Shown piece by piece: positions 45,600 to 55,282 of a stretch of DNA of 64,000 bases. Numbering within the stretch: position 1 is the stretch's first letter; each line of letters opens with the position of its first letter. The DNA lies in contig JAFSYI010000063.1 in NCBI GenBank assembly GCA_017450065.1, forward strand, positions 1-64,000, written 5' to 3'. The position numbers and the translations under genes were made by a program. Below the pieces are notes generated by a model that saw only the letters and a program-made list of their open reading frames with translations, had not been told where the DNA came from and ran no database searches. The DNA comes from Lachnospiraceae bacterium (GTDB lineage: Bacteria > Bacillota > Clostridia > Lachnospirales > Lachnospiraceae).

Positions 45600-47923
45600 A
45601 ATTTATGAGTAATAACAATATAAAAAACAGCAATAAGATCATCAAAATAACTGTTCTGATCATACTGATCATGCTGATGTCGTTTGGCTTCAGGTTACTG
45701 GTAAATCATAGGGTTAATACCGAGCTTGGTGAAGCTTATACAGATCCCGAAACAGGGGTACCGTACCTGACGGAGATGGACTCTTATTACCATCTGAGGA
45801 TGACGAGGGATATTGAGGTGTACGGGCATGCAGGCGAGACTGTTAAGGATGGAGAACCATGGGATGCCTTGAGTTATGCGCCTTATGGAAGAAGTGCGGA
45901 TAATTACCGTCCTCTTATGGCCTATATTGCCATTTTTGTATACAGGATACTGTCTGCAGCAGGCATGGTGACACTGGAACAGGTTGCATATTGGCAGGGA
46001 GCGGTTCTGTCAGCTCTGGTCGTAATACCTGTATTTATTATGGCATACCGTATGCAGGGTATGATCGCTGCAGTCACAGCGGCAGTACTATCGGCGGTCA
46101 ATTACGGATATTTTGTTCATACTGTACCGGGCTTCTATGATACGGATATGGTTATTTCATGGACTTCATGTTTCTTCTTTTGCTTCGGATGTCTGCTGGT
46201 ATCCTGTATGGAGCCGGATAGTGAAGAAGGGGGAAGTAACATATCGGGACGACGTATTAAGATTGCGGTATATTCATTCTTATTTGGTTTGAGCCTGCTT
46301 CTTCTTATAGGTTCATGGTATATCTTTTATATGTTTGCCGGTATATTTGCCGGTACTGTATTACTGTTTATTCTTATGAGGACGGTTATGGCAGGAAAGA
46401 GGAATGGAGCAGCAGTGGTGAAAGGATCGGCACCTTTGATGCTTCTTATCGCAGGATTGTGCATTGCCGTGTTTATTGCAAGACCTGATATCATAAACAG
46501 TGTAATAGTAAATATAAAGGGTGTATTCTCTCAGGGGAAGGGTAGTATATTTCCGAATGCGCTTGTTTCGGTTTCCGAAATGCGTAAGCCTTCTCTTATT
46601 GCCGGAGGGCTGACCGGTCTGTTCCAGATGCGTGTTCTGTCTGATACAAATATAGGCATCATCAATGCAGTAGGAGGACTGGTTCCGTGTCTTGCGGCAT
46701 TGATCATGTGTGTTATGCTTGTTATGCGTATTGTAAAAAAGAATGTGAAGTTCGAATATATACTGCTGATCATCTGGTTTCTGATAACTGCGATACTGGC
46801 AGTAAGGAGCTGGCGTTTTATTATGCTGTTTGCTTTTCCTGTTGCGATATTGGCCGGTATGTTTACCGGCAATATATGTTCGCTTATGGAAGAGAAGAAG
46901 ATGATGGACCGGAAGGTGTTTGAAGGAATGATCATAACTCTCATGCTCTTTCCCGCACTCTACGGTGCCTATCGTTCTTCGGCCGATTCAATGCCTTCGG
47001 TAAACAGGGGGATGCATGATTCACTGACATATATAAGGGATAACACGGACGAGGATACGATCTTAGCCGGATGGTGGGATTACGGATATTTCTTTGAAGA
47101 AAAAGCTGTAAGACGTACACTGTTTGACGGAGGTTCACAGGACGGAGCCAGGATATACTGGGTTGCGAGGGCGTTCGCAACGAAGGATGAGGTATTGTCA
47201 TCCAATATATTCCGTATGATCGCAGGCTCAGGTAATGAGGCGGTGGACAGGATGCTTGAGCTGTTCGGAGAAGATAAGGAAACGCTCAGACTTATGGATG
47301 AACTGCTTTCGGGAGACAGGGAGACTGCAATTGCAAGGCTTAAAAGTGAGAATATAGGTGATGAAGAAGCTGAAGAACTCTCTATGCTGCTGTTTCCTGA
47401 TGTTAAGGAGGATGTGCTGTGCATTATAACCCGGGAGATGCCGGGTGTTGCAGGGTGGTTTGCGAGATTCGGGTATCCCGATGAAGAAGACGGGTACAGT
47501 GATGACGCATACGCAGTGATAATGGATCATGAGGATTTCGTATCATATGACGGCAAGGCAGGCTGGCAGATAGCAAGGGATGACGGTAAGATCAACCTGA
47601 TCATTGAGAACGAGGACGGGATGTACAACGCATATACTACACCTGAAGATTCGGAGGATGAGAAGACTCCGGTTGACAGACTGCTAATAGCGGAGAACGG
47701 TACCATGAGAGAGTACCGCTCCAATACAGAGCCGGATGAAAATACCCCGGGATTTGTTGTTTTTGTGCAGAACGATCTTGAGGTGCCCCAGGTGACCGTA
47801 ATAACATCGCTTATGGCCGATTCCGTTTTTGGCAGGCTGTATTACCTGGGCGGTTCAGGCCTGGAGCGCTATACTTCGATAGACAATGTACCCGGCAATG
47901 TGGCATTGTACAGGATTGAATAG
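45596..47923 (+). CDS. STT3/PglB/AglB-family oligosaccharyltransferase
   Basis: 775 aa. The catalytic motifs of the N-glycosylation enzyme are all visible: first-loop acidic motif TEMDSYYHLR (Asp62), second metal motif GFYDTDM (Asp182, Asp184), external-loop SVSE (325-328, followed by MRKPS) and WWDYG at 493-497. About 11-13 helices fill residues 15-460, and a soluble catalytic domain of about 300 residues follows. Length and order match PglB (about 710 aa) and archaeal AglB. The enzyme moves a lipid-linked glycan to Asn in N-X-S/T. It starts with GTG overlapping the flippase stop; ATG at 45605 is possible. Such enzymes are uncommon in Gram-positive bacteria. Confidence 0.88.
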   Translation: MKFMSNNNIKNSNKIIKITVLIILIMLMSFGFRLLVNHRVNTELGEAYTDPETGVPYLTEMDSYYHLRMTRDIEVYGHAGETVKDGEPWDALSYAPYGRSADNYRPLMAYIAIFVYRILSAAGMVTLEQVAYWQGAVLSALVVIPVFIMAYRMQGMIAAVTAAVLSAVNYGYFVHTVPGFYDTDMVISWTSCFFFCFGCLLVSCMEPDSEEGGSNISGRRIKIAVYSFLFGLSLLLLIGSWYIFYMFAGIFAGTVLLFILMRTVMAGKRNGAAVVKGSAPLMLLIAGLCIAVFIARPDIINSVIVNIKGVFSQGKGSIFPNALVSVSEMRKPSLIAGGLTGLFQMRVLSDTNIGIINAVGGLVPCLAALIMCVMLVMRIVKKNVKFEYILLIIWFLITAILAVRSWRFIMLFAFPVAILAGMFTGNICSLMEEKKMMDRKVFEGMIITLMLFPALYGAYRSSADSMPSVNRGMHDSLTYIRDNTDEDTILAGWWDYGYFFEEKAVRRTLFDGGSQDGARIYWVARAFATKDEVLSSNIFRMIAGSGNEAVDRMLELFGEDKETLRLMDELLSGDRETAIARLKSENIGDEEAEELSMLLFPDVKEDVLCIITREMPGVAGWFARFGYPDEEDGYSDDAYAVIMDHEDFVSYDGKAGWQIARDDGKINLIIENEDGMYNAYTTPEDSEDEKTPVDRLLIAENGTMREYRSNTEPDENTPGFVVFVQNDLEVPQVTVITSLMADSVFGRLYYLGGSGLERYTSIDNVPGNVALYRIE

Positions 47924-47982
47924 GGCAGGCTTCTGCATTGGAAGCTTTAAAAAGTTATGATAACTTTATGGAGCCTCATGTG

Positions 47983-48058
47983 GTTATGAAGAGTTTACAG
48001 TACAATGGGTAGTTATGAAGAGTTTGCGATATATGGATAAGTTATGAAGAGTTTACAG
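47983..48058. repeat. Three 29-bp-spaced direct repeats (GTTATGAAGAGTTT)
   Basis: Copies start at 47983, 48012 and 48041, each GTTATGAAGAGTTTACAG or GTTATGAAGAGTTTGCGA, separated by 11-bp unlike sequence. Regular 29-bp spacing suggests a protein-binding array in front of the ATPase gene. A dyad AAAGTTATGATAACTTT lies just upstream (around 47951-47967). Confidence 0.7.
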
Positions 48059-48140
48059 AGACTTGTTAATGTGTTATCATATAGATGGAGTAATTGATAA
48101 AAAGGATACATCTCATCCCATGCAGATACGGAGGACCGGA

Positions 48141-49181
48141 ATGCATACAGAGAACCCATTCACCATAACCTTCGGCAAACAGCCGAATAAGCTTATTTCA
48201 AGGTATGAAGATACCGATGAAATAGTCAGTACATTCAGTGCGGATAATGCCGTAAGCCAGACATTTCTTATTGAAGGCATCCGTGGCAGCGGTAAAACGG
48301 TGCTAATGACTACCGTGTCCAAAATTCTTGGTGAAAAAAAAGACTGGATAGTTATTAATCTGAATCCGACTATGGATTTACTGGAGAGCTTTGCAGTAAG
48401 GCTCAATGATGCATGCAATTCCAAGCCTGAATTATTAAGCAAGGGATTCAATATTTCAGCAGCCGGTTTTGGCATAGGAGTGAATGGTGAGGAAAGAAGT
48501 ACCGATCATGTCGGTATGATAGATAAGCTGTTCAAATCACTTATCAGAAAAGACCGAAAGGTTCTTATAACAATAGATGAAGTGGTACACAACAACAATA
48601 TGAAGGTATTTGCCAGCCAATTTCAGATTTTCATCAGGCAGGATTATCCTCTGTTTCTTATTATGACCGGTCTTCATGAGAATATCTATGAAATCCAAAA
48701 TGATCCTGCTCTCACTTTTCTCCTGAGGTCACCTAAGATAATAACGGGACCGCTCAGTATTCTTCAGATCACGAAACAGTATAAAAATATTTTTGGAACG
48801 GATGAAATAAAGGCCCGTGAGCTGGCTTATCTTACCAGGGGATTTGCTTTCGCATTTCAGGCATTGGGTGTATCCTATTGGAACAACAGAGAAGCAGGAA
48901 TGGAGGCGGTTCTTGAGGAGTTTGATGAGCTGCTGGATGATTTTGTATATAAAAAAATATGGTCGTCGCTGACCACACGTGAACGTGAAATAGTCAGGGC
49001 GATAAATACAGATGAGGTAAAGGCATCTGAAATATGTGTCCGTACCGGGATTAGTAACAGTTCCTGGTCTCAATACAGAGAAATGCTTGTGGATAAGGGA
49101 ATTATAGAGACACCCCGATATGCTTACGTATCCTTGACACTGCCACGGTTTAATGAGGTGACTGCAAATTACAGGATTTGA
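48141..49181 (+). CDS. AAA-type ATPase with C-terminal winged helix
   Basis: 346 aa. The P-loop GIRGSGKTVL lies near residue 45, a Walker B-like LITIDEV near 145, and the sensor-like segment LFLIMTGLHENIY at about 175. The C-terminal 80 residues contain a helix-turn-helix of winged type (LTTREREIVRAI, ASEICVRTGISNSSWSQY). This ORC1/Cdc6-like layout is seen in bacterial ATPases of unknown role. ATG 48141 is preferred because GGAGGACCGGA precedes it. The repeats upstream may be its own binding sites. Link to the glycan operon unknown. Confidence 0.75.
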   Translation: MHTENPFTITFGKQPNKLISRYEDTDEIVSTFSADNAVSQTFLIEGIRGSGKTVLMTTVSKILGEKKDWIVINLNPTMDLLESFAVRLNDACNSKPELLSKGFNISAAGFGIGVNGEERSTDHVGMIDKLFKSLIRKDRKVLITIDEVVHNNNMKVFASQFQIFIRQDYPLFLIMTGLHENIYEIQNDPALTFLLRSPKIITGPLSILQITKQYKNIFGTDEIKARELAYLTRGFAFAFQALGVSYWNNREAGMEAVLEEFDELLDDFVYKKIWSSLTTREREIVRAINTDEVKASEICVRTGISNSSWSQYREMLVDKGIIETPRYAYVSLTLPRFNEVTANYRI

Positions 49182-49243
49182 ATTTGCCTATATCTGTCCA
49201 ATTACCGGATAAACACAAAAAACGACCGAATATACAAAAAAAG

Positions 49244-49272
49244 TTGTTGCATATGACAAGATATGTTATAAC
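49244..49272 (+). promoter_or_regulatory. Promoter of the sequon-rich surface protein gene
   Basis: TTGTTG (49244-49249), 17-bp spacer, TATAAC (49267-49272), about 90 bp before the ATG. A hairpin (GCATA...TATGC, about 49278-49302) lies in the leader. Confidence 0.55.
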
Positions 49273-49363
49273 TATCTGCATAGGCATAACTATGTGTATT
49301 TATGCGGTTTGGAAATTTTACGGATTAATTTGAATACATTTTGGCGATGAAGGAGGATGAGTT

Positions 49364-52300
49364 ATGTTAGGAAGACGGTTACTTAAGAGGCTGACGCGTC
49401 TTGGACTTGCTACATATGCAATGACTTACTGCATGGCGTTTACCGTCTGCGCGTCCGAGAATCCGATAGCCGATCTTGCGGTTGCGGACACTGTTCAGGT
49501 TCTGGAAGTAGAGGCCGGAAGAGACAGTGGGCTTAATTCAGATTTACTGTCGAAGGATTTAATAAAGGAATCTGAAGACGGTGAGATTATTGGAGCAGAC
49601 GGCCTGTTGGAAGATGGGGCTGTTTCTGCCGGTGAGGAGCCGGATAAGCTTCAGGCAGAAGATCTGTTAGTGACACACGAAGGAGAAGAGGGTGAGGCTT
49701 TCTTCACTGAGACTCCCAAGCTGCCACCTGCAGTTGATGACGAAGGAGAGGCAGTTGATCCCGATTATGTTGAATTTAACTGCAGCGCACTTACGGTCAC
49801 TGATTTGAATCAAAGTTATCCGTTCACAGTTTATAAGGGTGGCAACCCCATCGAGAATATTTCGCAGATAAGCTTCGGACTGGCGGATAATAAGAATGGT
49901 ACAGGTGCAAGTCCTTCATTCAGAGGTGCAAGTATCAGTGAATACGGTATCCTTAATTTCTCTTCAAGCACCGAATCCATGACATTCTATGTGATCGCAG
50001 ATGTCGGAGGAAGGATCGCATCATGTAAGGTCGTGGTATATGTTCCCATAGAAGAGATCGAATTCGTATGTGATACAGATTCCGGGCATGAGCACGGCAA
50101 AAATATTAATATGACAGTTAATGAAACCGCCGAATGGAGACAGGCCAAGGCTAACATTATTCCGGTGGGACAGAGTTATAAACTGTTAAATATCAGCAGA
50201 ATATCCTATGAATTACTGGAGAACGGAGAGCAGATCGATAAAAATCGCGGAATAAATATGACTGTTGATGAAGGGGGTCTTGCCCATATCGATTTCCTGA
50301 ATCTTACACGTTCCGGACTTTTTGAAATAAGAGCAAAATACAATAATGCATATGTAGATGCTGAGGGTGTCAACCGTACGTATGCAAATAATCCTGAAGC
50401 TGTCTGCAGGCTTAATATATCAGTCAAGGGAGATGTTCTCCTTGATGATTACGAAGCACATCTGTCAGATAAGTCTCTTAAGGTGCAGATGTATAAATCG
50501 AAGAATCCTCTTACAGTTACGTTCCGAAATGCAAATACAGGTTCAACGGCTGAAGTGGATGATTATGTAATAACCAATTGCAGCTTTACCAATAGTAAAC
50601 TCAATGATTTTAGCAGTTCCGATTTGCTCAATCTGGGAGTCCTTGAAGACGGTAAGACCGTAAACATTAATGCATCAAAATCATTTGTTGACGCCGGTTC
50701 GGTACCGAGCTTCATTAAGGAATTTAAGAAAGGCATATCAACAGGGCTTGAAGTCTCCGTTAAGGCAACGATTAACGGAACCAGGGTTGAGGATACATTT
50801 ACGACCAATGAGAATGTGACCATTACCTTCGGTGATACAAAACCTACGGCAAAGGATATCAAGGCAGTGGGAACTCTTGAGTTCAATTCCTATAAAGCAG
50901 GTCGGGAAGGACACGGAATAACGTTCCAGGGACCTGAGGTGGGAAGGATTATGACTCCCCCTGCAAAAAAGGACAAAGAAGCATATTTTAAGGCCGGTCT
51001 GGACGCAGATTCAGATGCGATTGCTTTCAACAGTACTTCTTCAATGCCGGCAAAGGGAAGCGGTAAGCTGAATGTGCTCGTATTCCTGAATGATACGGAA
51101 TACAATCTCCCTTCCAATTATAATATTTCTGTTCCGGTAAGCTATAAGATAACGAATGGCGCGCCTGTACTGACGCTTGATCAGTCATCGGCACTGCTGA
51201 ATTGCGCATCATCGGATTTTCTTCTGGTAAGCTTTGGCATTAAAGGAATGACCAGTGATACATCGGTTATGTGTGATGTTAAGGATTCCAAGGGTCATGC
51301 AATAAACGGAACGGCTCCGATCACCGCATATGCATCTCCATATCCATCTGGTACATCGGGATATGTTTATCTGGGCGCCAACTATGGCATTGAATACGGA
51401 ACGTCATATAAGGTGGAAATATATCCTCAAAACGTTGACAGCGGCAGGAAGGGTGTAAAAAAGGTAATCACTGTCAAAACACCGGCTGAGAAGGCAGTAC
51501 AGAGCTTTACGACCAAGCAGAAGGGAACGATAGATGCAGGCATACCCATGTCGGCTGTTTACCTTACTCTTAGCGGCAAGAATGTTAATCTGCTTCTGAA
51601 AACACCGGTTAATGTTACAACGACCTTAAAGAACGGTGAAGATATATCGGATCTGCTGACTTATTATGCTTTTCCCGATGAAAAGCTTAATCCTGTCTTT
51701 ATACTGTATGAGAAGTCACCCTTCCTCCTTCTTGAAAAGGGACTGGGAGGGCAGCAATATGTAACGAAGATTACATATAATATCAGCGGTAATACTATAA
51801 CAACAGAATATAAGGGTAAGATAAGCAATTCGGTGGTGACACCCAAGCTGGAAGAGTCCAGGATAAGCATTAATCCTGATGCCAATTTCAATCAGACTAT
51901 CAGGATCCCGGTTACCAATCTTCCCGGTGGGGAATATAAATATGATATAAAAAATAACTCGCCGTTCGGGATCAATGTCACATCTGAGCTTGCCAGGGAT
52001 TATGTTGAAATATCCACAGATACGATACCCGATTCGGCATACGGAAAGACATTTGAAATTGCGATCACTCCCAAAGCTCCGGAAAAGTACAATGCAACCT
52101 TAAGTGCCAAGGCGGCAACGCTTAAGATAGCTGTACTCAATCCTAAAAAGAATGCCGCAGCTATGTCTGCACAGGTGAAAGGAAGCATCGATGCCGTAAG
52201 GGATGATACAAATGCAACGGCTGTGATATCATTTAAGAATATATATGACGCAGAAAGCATGATCGAGGATATAGTATGTAAAGATATCGTTCTGAAGGGG

Positions 52301-52837
52301 AAGGGAAAGAGTACACCTTTGCCGTGTTATGATAATTTCAATTGTACAACAGATGGAAATAAGGTCATATTTACACGTATGCCGGGTAAGAATATCCAGG
52401 CAGGGACTTATGTGGCCACGGTAGAAGCATTTTTATATAATGGCGGACATGTGACGGGCACCGTAGAATTCAAGGTTGTACGTGGAAAGACCAATACGGT
52501 TGTCAATCCTGCGACGGCTGTCCTTATAAACCGTGACAATGCAAGATATACAACGGTTTACTTCAGCCCTAAAAAGAACGATGCCAATGCCATTATAAAT
52601 GCAACGATCGTAGCAGATAAGAATAAGTTCGACGAGTATTTCAGCCTCGAGCAGATTAAAGATAAGCCGGGCACATACAGGCTGAGAGTACAGAAGGGAT
52701 ATTACGAGAAGCAGGTTAAAAAGAGCATTGTTTCCCTGATCACCAAAGAAGTAAGCAAGAACGTTAAGGTTAATGTGTACTATAATGGAAGTACCGAGTG
52801 TGAAACGGTTACGATGAAGGTTAAGATCAAGCCGTAA
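49364..52837 (+). CDS. Exported protein extremely rich in N-glycosylation sequons
   Basis: 1157 aa. The N-terminus is a signal peptide with a twin-arginine-rich start (LGRRLLKRLTRLG) and a cut site near VCASE. An acidic linker (about 45-135) follows, then a long beta-strand-rich body resembling repeated Ig-like folds. No anchor motif is seen. By eye it has 84 Asn, of which 30 lie in N-X-S/T (X not Pro), spread evenly from residue 139 to the end. No extended acidic D/E-X-N-X-S/T bias is present. It lies 1.4 kb downstream of the STT3 gene and is its best substrate candidate. The ribosome site is AAGGAGGATGAGTT. Confidence 0.85.
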   Translation: MLGRRLLKRLTRLGLATYAMTYCMAFTVCASENPIADLAVADTVQVLEVEAGRDSGLNSDLLSKDLIKESEDGEIIGADGLLEDGAVSAGEEPDKLQAEDLLVTHEGEEGEAFFTETPKLPPAVDDEGEAVDPDYVEFNCSALTVTDLNQSYPFTVYKGGNPIENISQISFGLADNKNGTGASPSFRGASISEYGILNFSSSTESMTFYVIADVGGRIASCKVVVYVPIEEIEFVCDTDSGHEHGKNINMTVNETAEWRQAKANIIPVGQSYKLLNISRISYELLENGEQIDKNRGINMTVDEGGLAHIDFLNLTRSGLFEIRAKYNNAYVDAEGVNRTYANNPEAVCRLNISVKGDVLLDDYEAHLSDKSLKVQMYKSKNPLTVTFRNANTGSTAEVDDYVITNCSFTNSKLNDFSSSDLLNLGVLEDGKTVNINASKSFVDAGSVPSFIKEFKKGISTGLEVSVKATINGTRVEDTFTTNENVTITFGDTKPTAKDIKAVGTLEFNSYKAGREGHGITFQGPEVGRIMTPPAKKDKEAYFKAGLDADSDAIAFNSTSSMPAKGSGKLNVLVFLNDTEYNLPSNYNISVPVSYKITNGAPVLTLDQSSALLNCASSDFLLVSFGIKGMTSDTSVMCDVKDSKGHAINGTAPITAYASPYPSGTSGYVYLGANYGIEYGTSYKVEIYPQNVDSGRKGVKKVITVKTPAEKAVQSFTTKQKGTIDAGIPMSAVYLTLSGKNVNLLLKTPVNVTTTLKNGEDISDLLTYYAFPDEKLNPVFILYEKSPFLLLEKGLGGQQYVTKITYNISGNTITTEYKGKISNSVVTPKLEESRISINPDANFNQTIRIPVTNLPGGEYKYDIKNNSPFGINVTSELARDYVEISTDTIPDSAYGKTFEIAITPKAPEKYNATLSAKAATLKIAVLNPKKNAAAMSAQVKGSIDAVRDDTNATAVISFKNIYDAESMIEDIVCKDIVLKGKGKSTPLPCYDNFNCTTDGNKVIFTRMPGKNIQAGTYVATVEAFLYNGGHVTGTVEFKVVRGKTNTVVNPATAVLINRDNARYTTVYFSPKKNDANAIINATIVADKNKFDEYFSLEQIKDKPGTYRLRVQKGYYEKQVKKSIVSLITKEVSKNVKVNVYYNGSTECETVTMKVKIKP

Positions 52838-52871
52838 GGTACAGGCTGCAAAAAGGAATATTGAGCTAATG

Positions 52872-52903
52872 ATCGGGACGGTTAAGACCGTCCCGATTTT
52901 TTT
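52872..52903 (+). terminator. Strong rho-independent terminator
   Basis: Perfect stem ATCGGGACGGT (52872-52882) with ACCGTCCCGAT (52887-52897), loop TAAG, then a run of seven T. It ends the sequon-rich protein gene. Nothing further is seen up to 53139 apart from a ribosome site (AAGGGAGG). Confidence 0.9.
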
Positions 52904-53139
52904 GAAAAAATTTTTTAAATTTTCCATAAAAACCATAAACCTCTCACGTATCTATATCAGAGTTAAGAAAATGAGGAATCCGGAAATCCTGAAATTAAAG
53001 CATATGAACAGCTAATCTGAAGAAACAGTAAACGGAAAGTAAGGCTGGAAGAAAGTGAAACACGAAGAAAGCGGATGGCGTGGAATGTTAAAGGCGTAAG
53101 TAAACAAAATGAAAAGATACGAAAGGGAGGACGTGTATT

Positions 53140-55167
53140 ATGAAGAGGAGAAGGATCACAGGTTTATTAACAGCAATGACAGTATTATCAATGTGTGTAA
53201 CAGGCTGCGGAGGAACGGCAACGGCTAATGCGCCGGCAGCGACTAAGGAAGCTGCATCGGCCGAGGCTGGATACACTGAAGCAGCTCCGGCACAGGAGAG
53301 CTATGATGATATGTATGATGATGAGTGGGCAGAGGCGGCAGCAGAGGAATACGGTTACGATGAGAAGGAGTACGAGGCTGCGGATACGGAAGCAGGCGAG
53401 TATACATATGACGGAGCAGCGGCCGAGGCTTATATAAATACTCCGGGTGCTACTCTGCAGGCATCGGCAGCTTCCTATGACAGCAGTGCAGATTATGATG
53501 AGACGGCAGGAGAGGAAGCTTATTATGATGATGTATACGGTGATGAGAACAGCGAAGAGACGGTTTCGTGGGACAGGAACGAAGACAGAAAGAGTGCTGG
53601 CTCTGAAGAGACATACCGTGAAAGCAGAAAAGATAAGAGTGGGAAGAAAGCGAAAACAGCAGGAAGAGATGACTATCTTGGGCAGATATATGATTACAGC
53701 TGTTTCCCGGCAGGATTTAACACTGAAGAATATTCAAAGCTTGAGGAGCAGGGCTACAGATCGGTACTTAACAGACCTCTCTCGACCTTTGCCGCAGATG
53801 TTGATACGGCAAGCTACAGTAACCTTCGCAGGATGCTTAATGACGGATATTCGGTATATGATCTTCCGAGCGGAAGCGTAAGAGTAGAGGAGCTGCTTAA
53901 TTATTTCAATTATAACTATGATGGTCCCAAGGGAAGTGATCCCTTCGGCGTGAACTTTGAGATGTCTGAGTGCCCGTGGAACAGGGAAGCGAAGCTTATG
54001 AGCATCGGCCTTAAGACAGAGGATATCGATTTCGAAGAGACACCGGCATCCAACCTTGTATTTCTTATCGATGTTTCGGGATCGATGTCTGATCCGGATA
54101 AGCTGCCTCTGCTTCAGGAAGCCTTCTGTATGCTGGCAGACCAGCTCACTGATAAGGACAGGGTAAGCATCGTTACCTACGCAAGCGGAGTTAAGACTGT
54201 GCTTAAAGGCGCAAAGGGAAATGAAAGCCGCAGGATCAAGGAAGCTATCAATGATCTGAGGGCTTCGGGCGGAACCAACGGAGGCAAGGGAATCGAGCTG
54301 GCTTACGAACTGGCTGAGAAGAATTTCATTAAGGGCGGCAACAACCGTGTGCTCCTTGCTACGGACGGAGATCTTAATCTTGGCATCACTTCGGTAGGCG
54401 GACTTGAAAAGCTTATAACAGATAAGAAGGAATCGGGTGTATTCCTTTCGGTGCTTGGATTCGGAACAGGGAATATCAAGGATAACAGGATGGAAACACT
54501 GGCTGACAAGGGTAACGGCAATTACTCATACATCGATTCGGTGAAGGAGGCAAAGAAGGTTCTGGTTGATGAGCTTTCATCCAATATGCTGACTGTCTGC
54601 AAGGACGTTAAGCTTCAGGTGGAATTCAACCCCGCAGTTGTTAAGGGATACCGTCTTGTAGGTTATGCGAACAGGACAATGAAGGCTAAGGATTTCAATG
54701 ATGATAAGAAGGACGGTGGTGAGATAGGTGCAGGACATGAGGTTACGGCACTGTATGAGCTGATCCTGACAGAGGATATGGATGCATCGGATGATGACAC
54801 GGCTGATGTCAGTGAGCTCCGCTACGCAGATGAGTTCAGAAAAGCCGGAAAGTCATCAAAGAAGAACGGATCCGGCATGAGCTATACAGGAAATGAGGAA
54901 ATAATGACTCTGAGCGTTCGTTATAAGAAGCCGTCGGAGGATAAGAGCAATCTCCTTACATATCCTGTAACCTTTAAATGCTATGAGGCTTCTCCGTCGG
55001 ATAACTTTATCTTCCAGAGTGCTGTTGCGGAATTCGGACTTATCGCATCACACAGCGAATATCAGGGGAATGCGGATCTTGACCGTGTGGCCGACGAGCT
55101 TGAATCCATCAGACTTAACGATGAGTACAAGAGGGAGTTCAGGGATATGGTTGAGGAAGCGTACTGA
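53140..55167 (+). CDS. VWA-domain lipoprotein (YfbK-like)
   Basis: 675 aa. Lipobox VTGC follows a 20-residue signal. An acidic, Tyr- and Ala-rich linker occupies about 35-175. The conserved part begins NRPLSTFAADVDTASYSN; the von Willebrand A fold holds the metal site DVSGSMS at about 312-318. A DUF3520-like C-terminal domain ends the protein. YfbK-like proteins are envelope proteins of unknown exact role. The next two genes encode a sigma factor and its likely anti-sigma partner, a frequent neighbourhood for VWA lipoproteins. Confidence 0.88.
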   Translation: MKRRRITGLLTAMTVLSMCVTGCGGTATANAPAATKEAASAEAGYTEAAPAQESYDDMYDDEWAEAAAEEYGYDEKEYEAADTEAGEYTYDGAAAEAYINTPGATLQASAASYDSSADYDETAGEEAYYDDVYGDENSEETVSWDRNEDRKSAGSEETYRESRKDKSGKKAKTAGRDDYLGQIYDYSCFPAGFNTEEYSKLEEQGYRSVLNRPLSTFAADVDTASYSNLRRMLNDGYSVYDLPSGSVRVEELLNYFNYNYDGPKGSDPFGVNFEMSECPWNREAKLMSIGLKTEDIDFEETPASNLVFLIDVSGSMSDPDKLPLLQEAFCMLADQLTDKDRVSIVTYASGVKTVLKGAKGNESRRIKEAINDLRASGGTNGGKGIELAYELAEKNFIKGGNNRVLLATDGDLNLGITSVGGLEKLITDKKESGVFLSVLGFGTGNIKDNRMETLADKGNGNYSYIDSVKEAKKVLVDELSSNMLTVCKDVKLQVEFNPAVVKGYRLVGYANRTMKAKDFNDDKKDGGEIGAGHEVTALYELILTEDMDASDDDTADVSELRYADEFRKAGKSSKKNGSGMSYTGNEEIMTLSVRYKKPSEDKSNLLTYPVTFKCYEASPSDNFIFQSAVAEFGLIASHSEYQGNADLDRVADELESIRLNDEYKREFRDMVEEAY

Positions 55168-55282
55168 ACCATACAGAGCCGTGTGTTAGAGGTAAATATT
55201 CTGAACAGATGATTTTGCAAGGAATCAGTCACGAAGGATTTGCCATAAGAGATAACCGTTATAGAGAATAGGCATTAAAAAG

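Noticed and set aside
47983-48058. Short CRISPR-like array
   Set aside because: Only three repeats of 14-18 bp with 11-bp gaps, far below CRISPR repeat and spacer lengths, and no cas genes.
49278-49302. Cyclic-di-GMP or other riboswitch in the leader of the sequon-rich protein gene
   Set aside because: A simple hairpin is visible but none of the conserved riboswitch sequence blocks could be found.
49364-52837. Campylobacter-type acidic sequon D/E-X-N-X-S/T
   Set aside because: Only a few of the 30 sites have Asp or Glu at -2, near chance, so the extended sequon is not supported; the simple N-X-S/T form fits.
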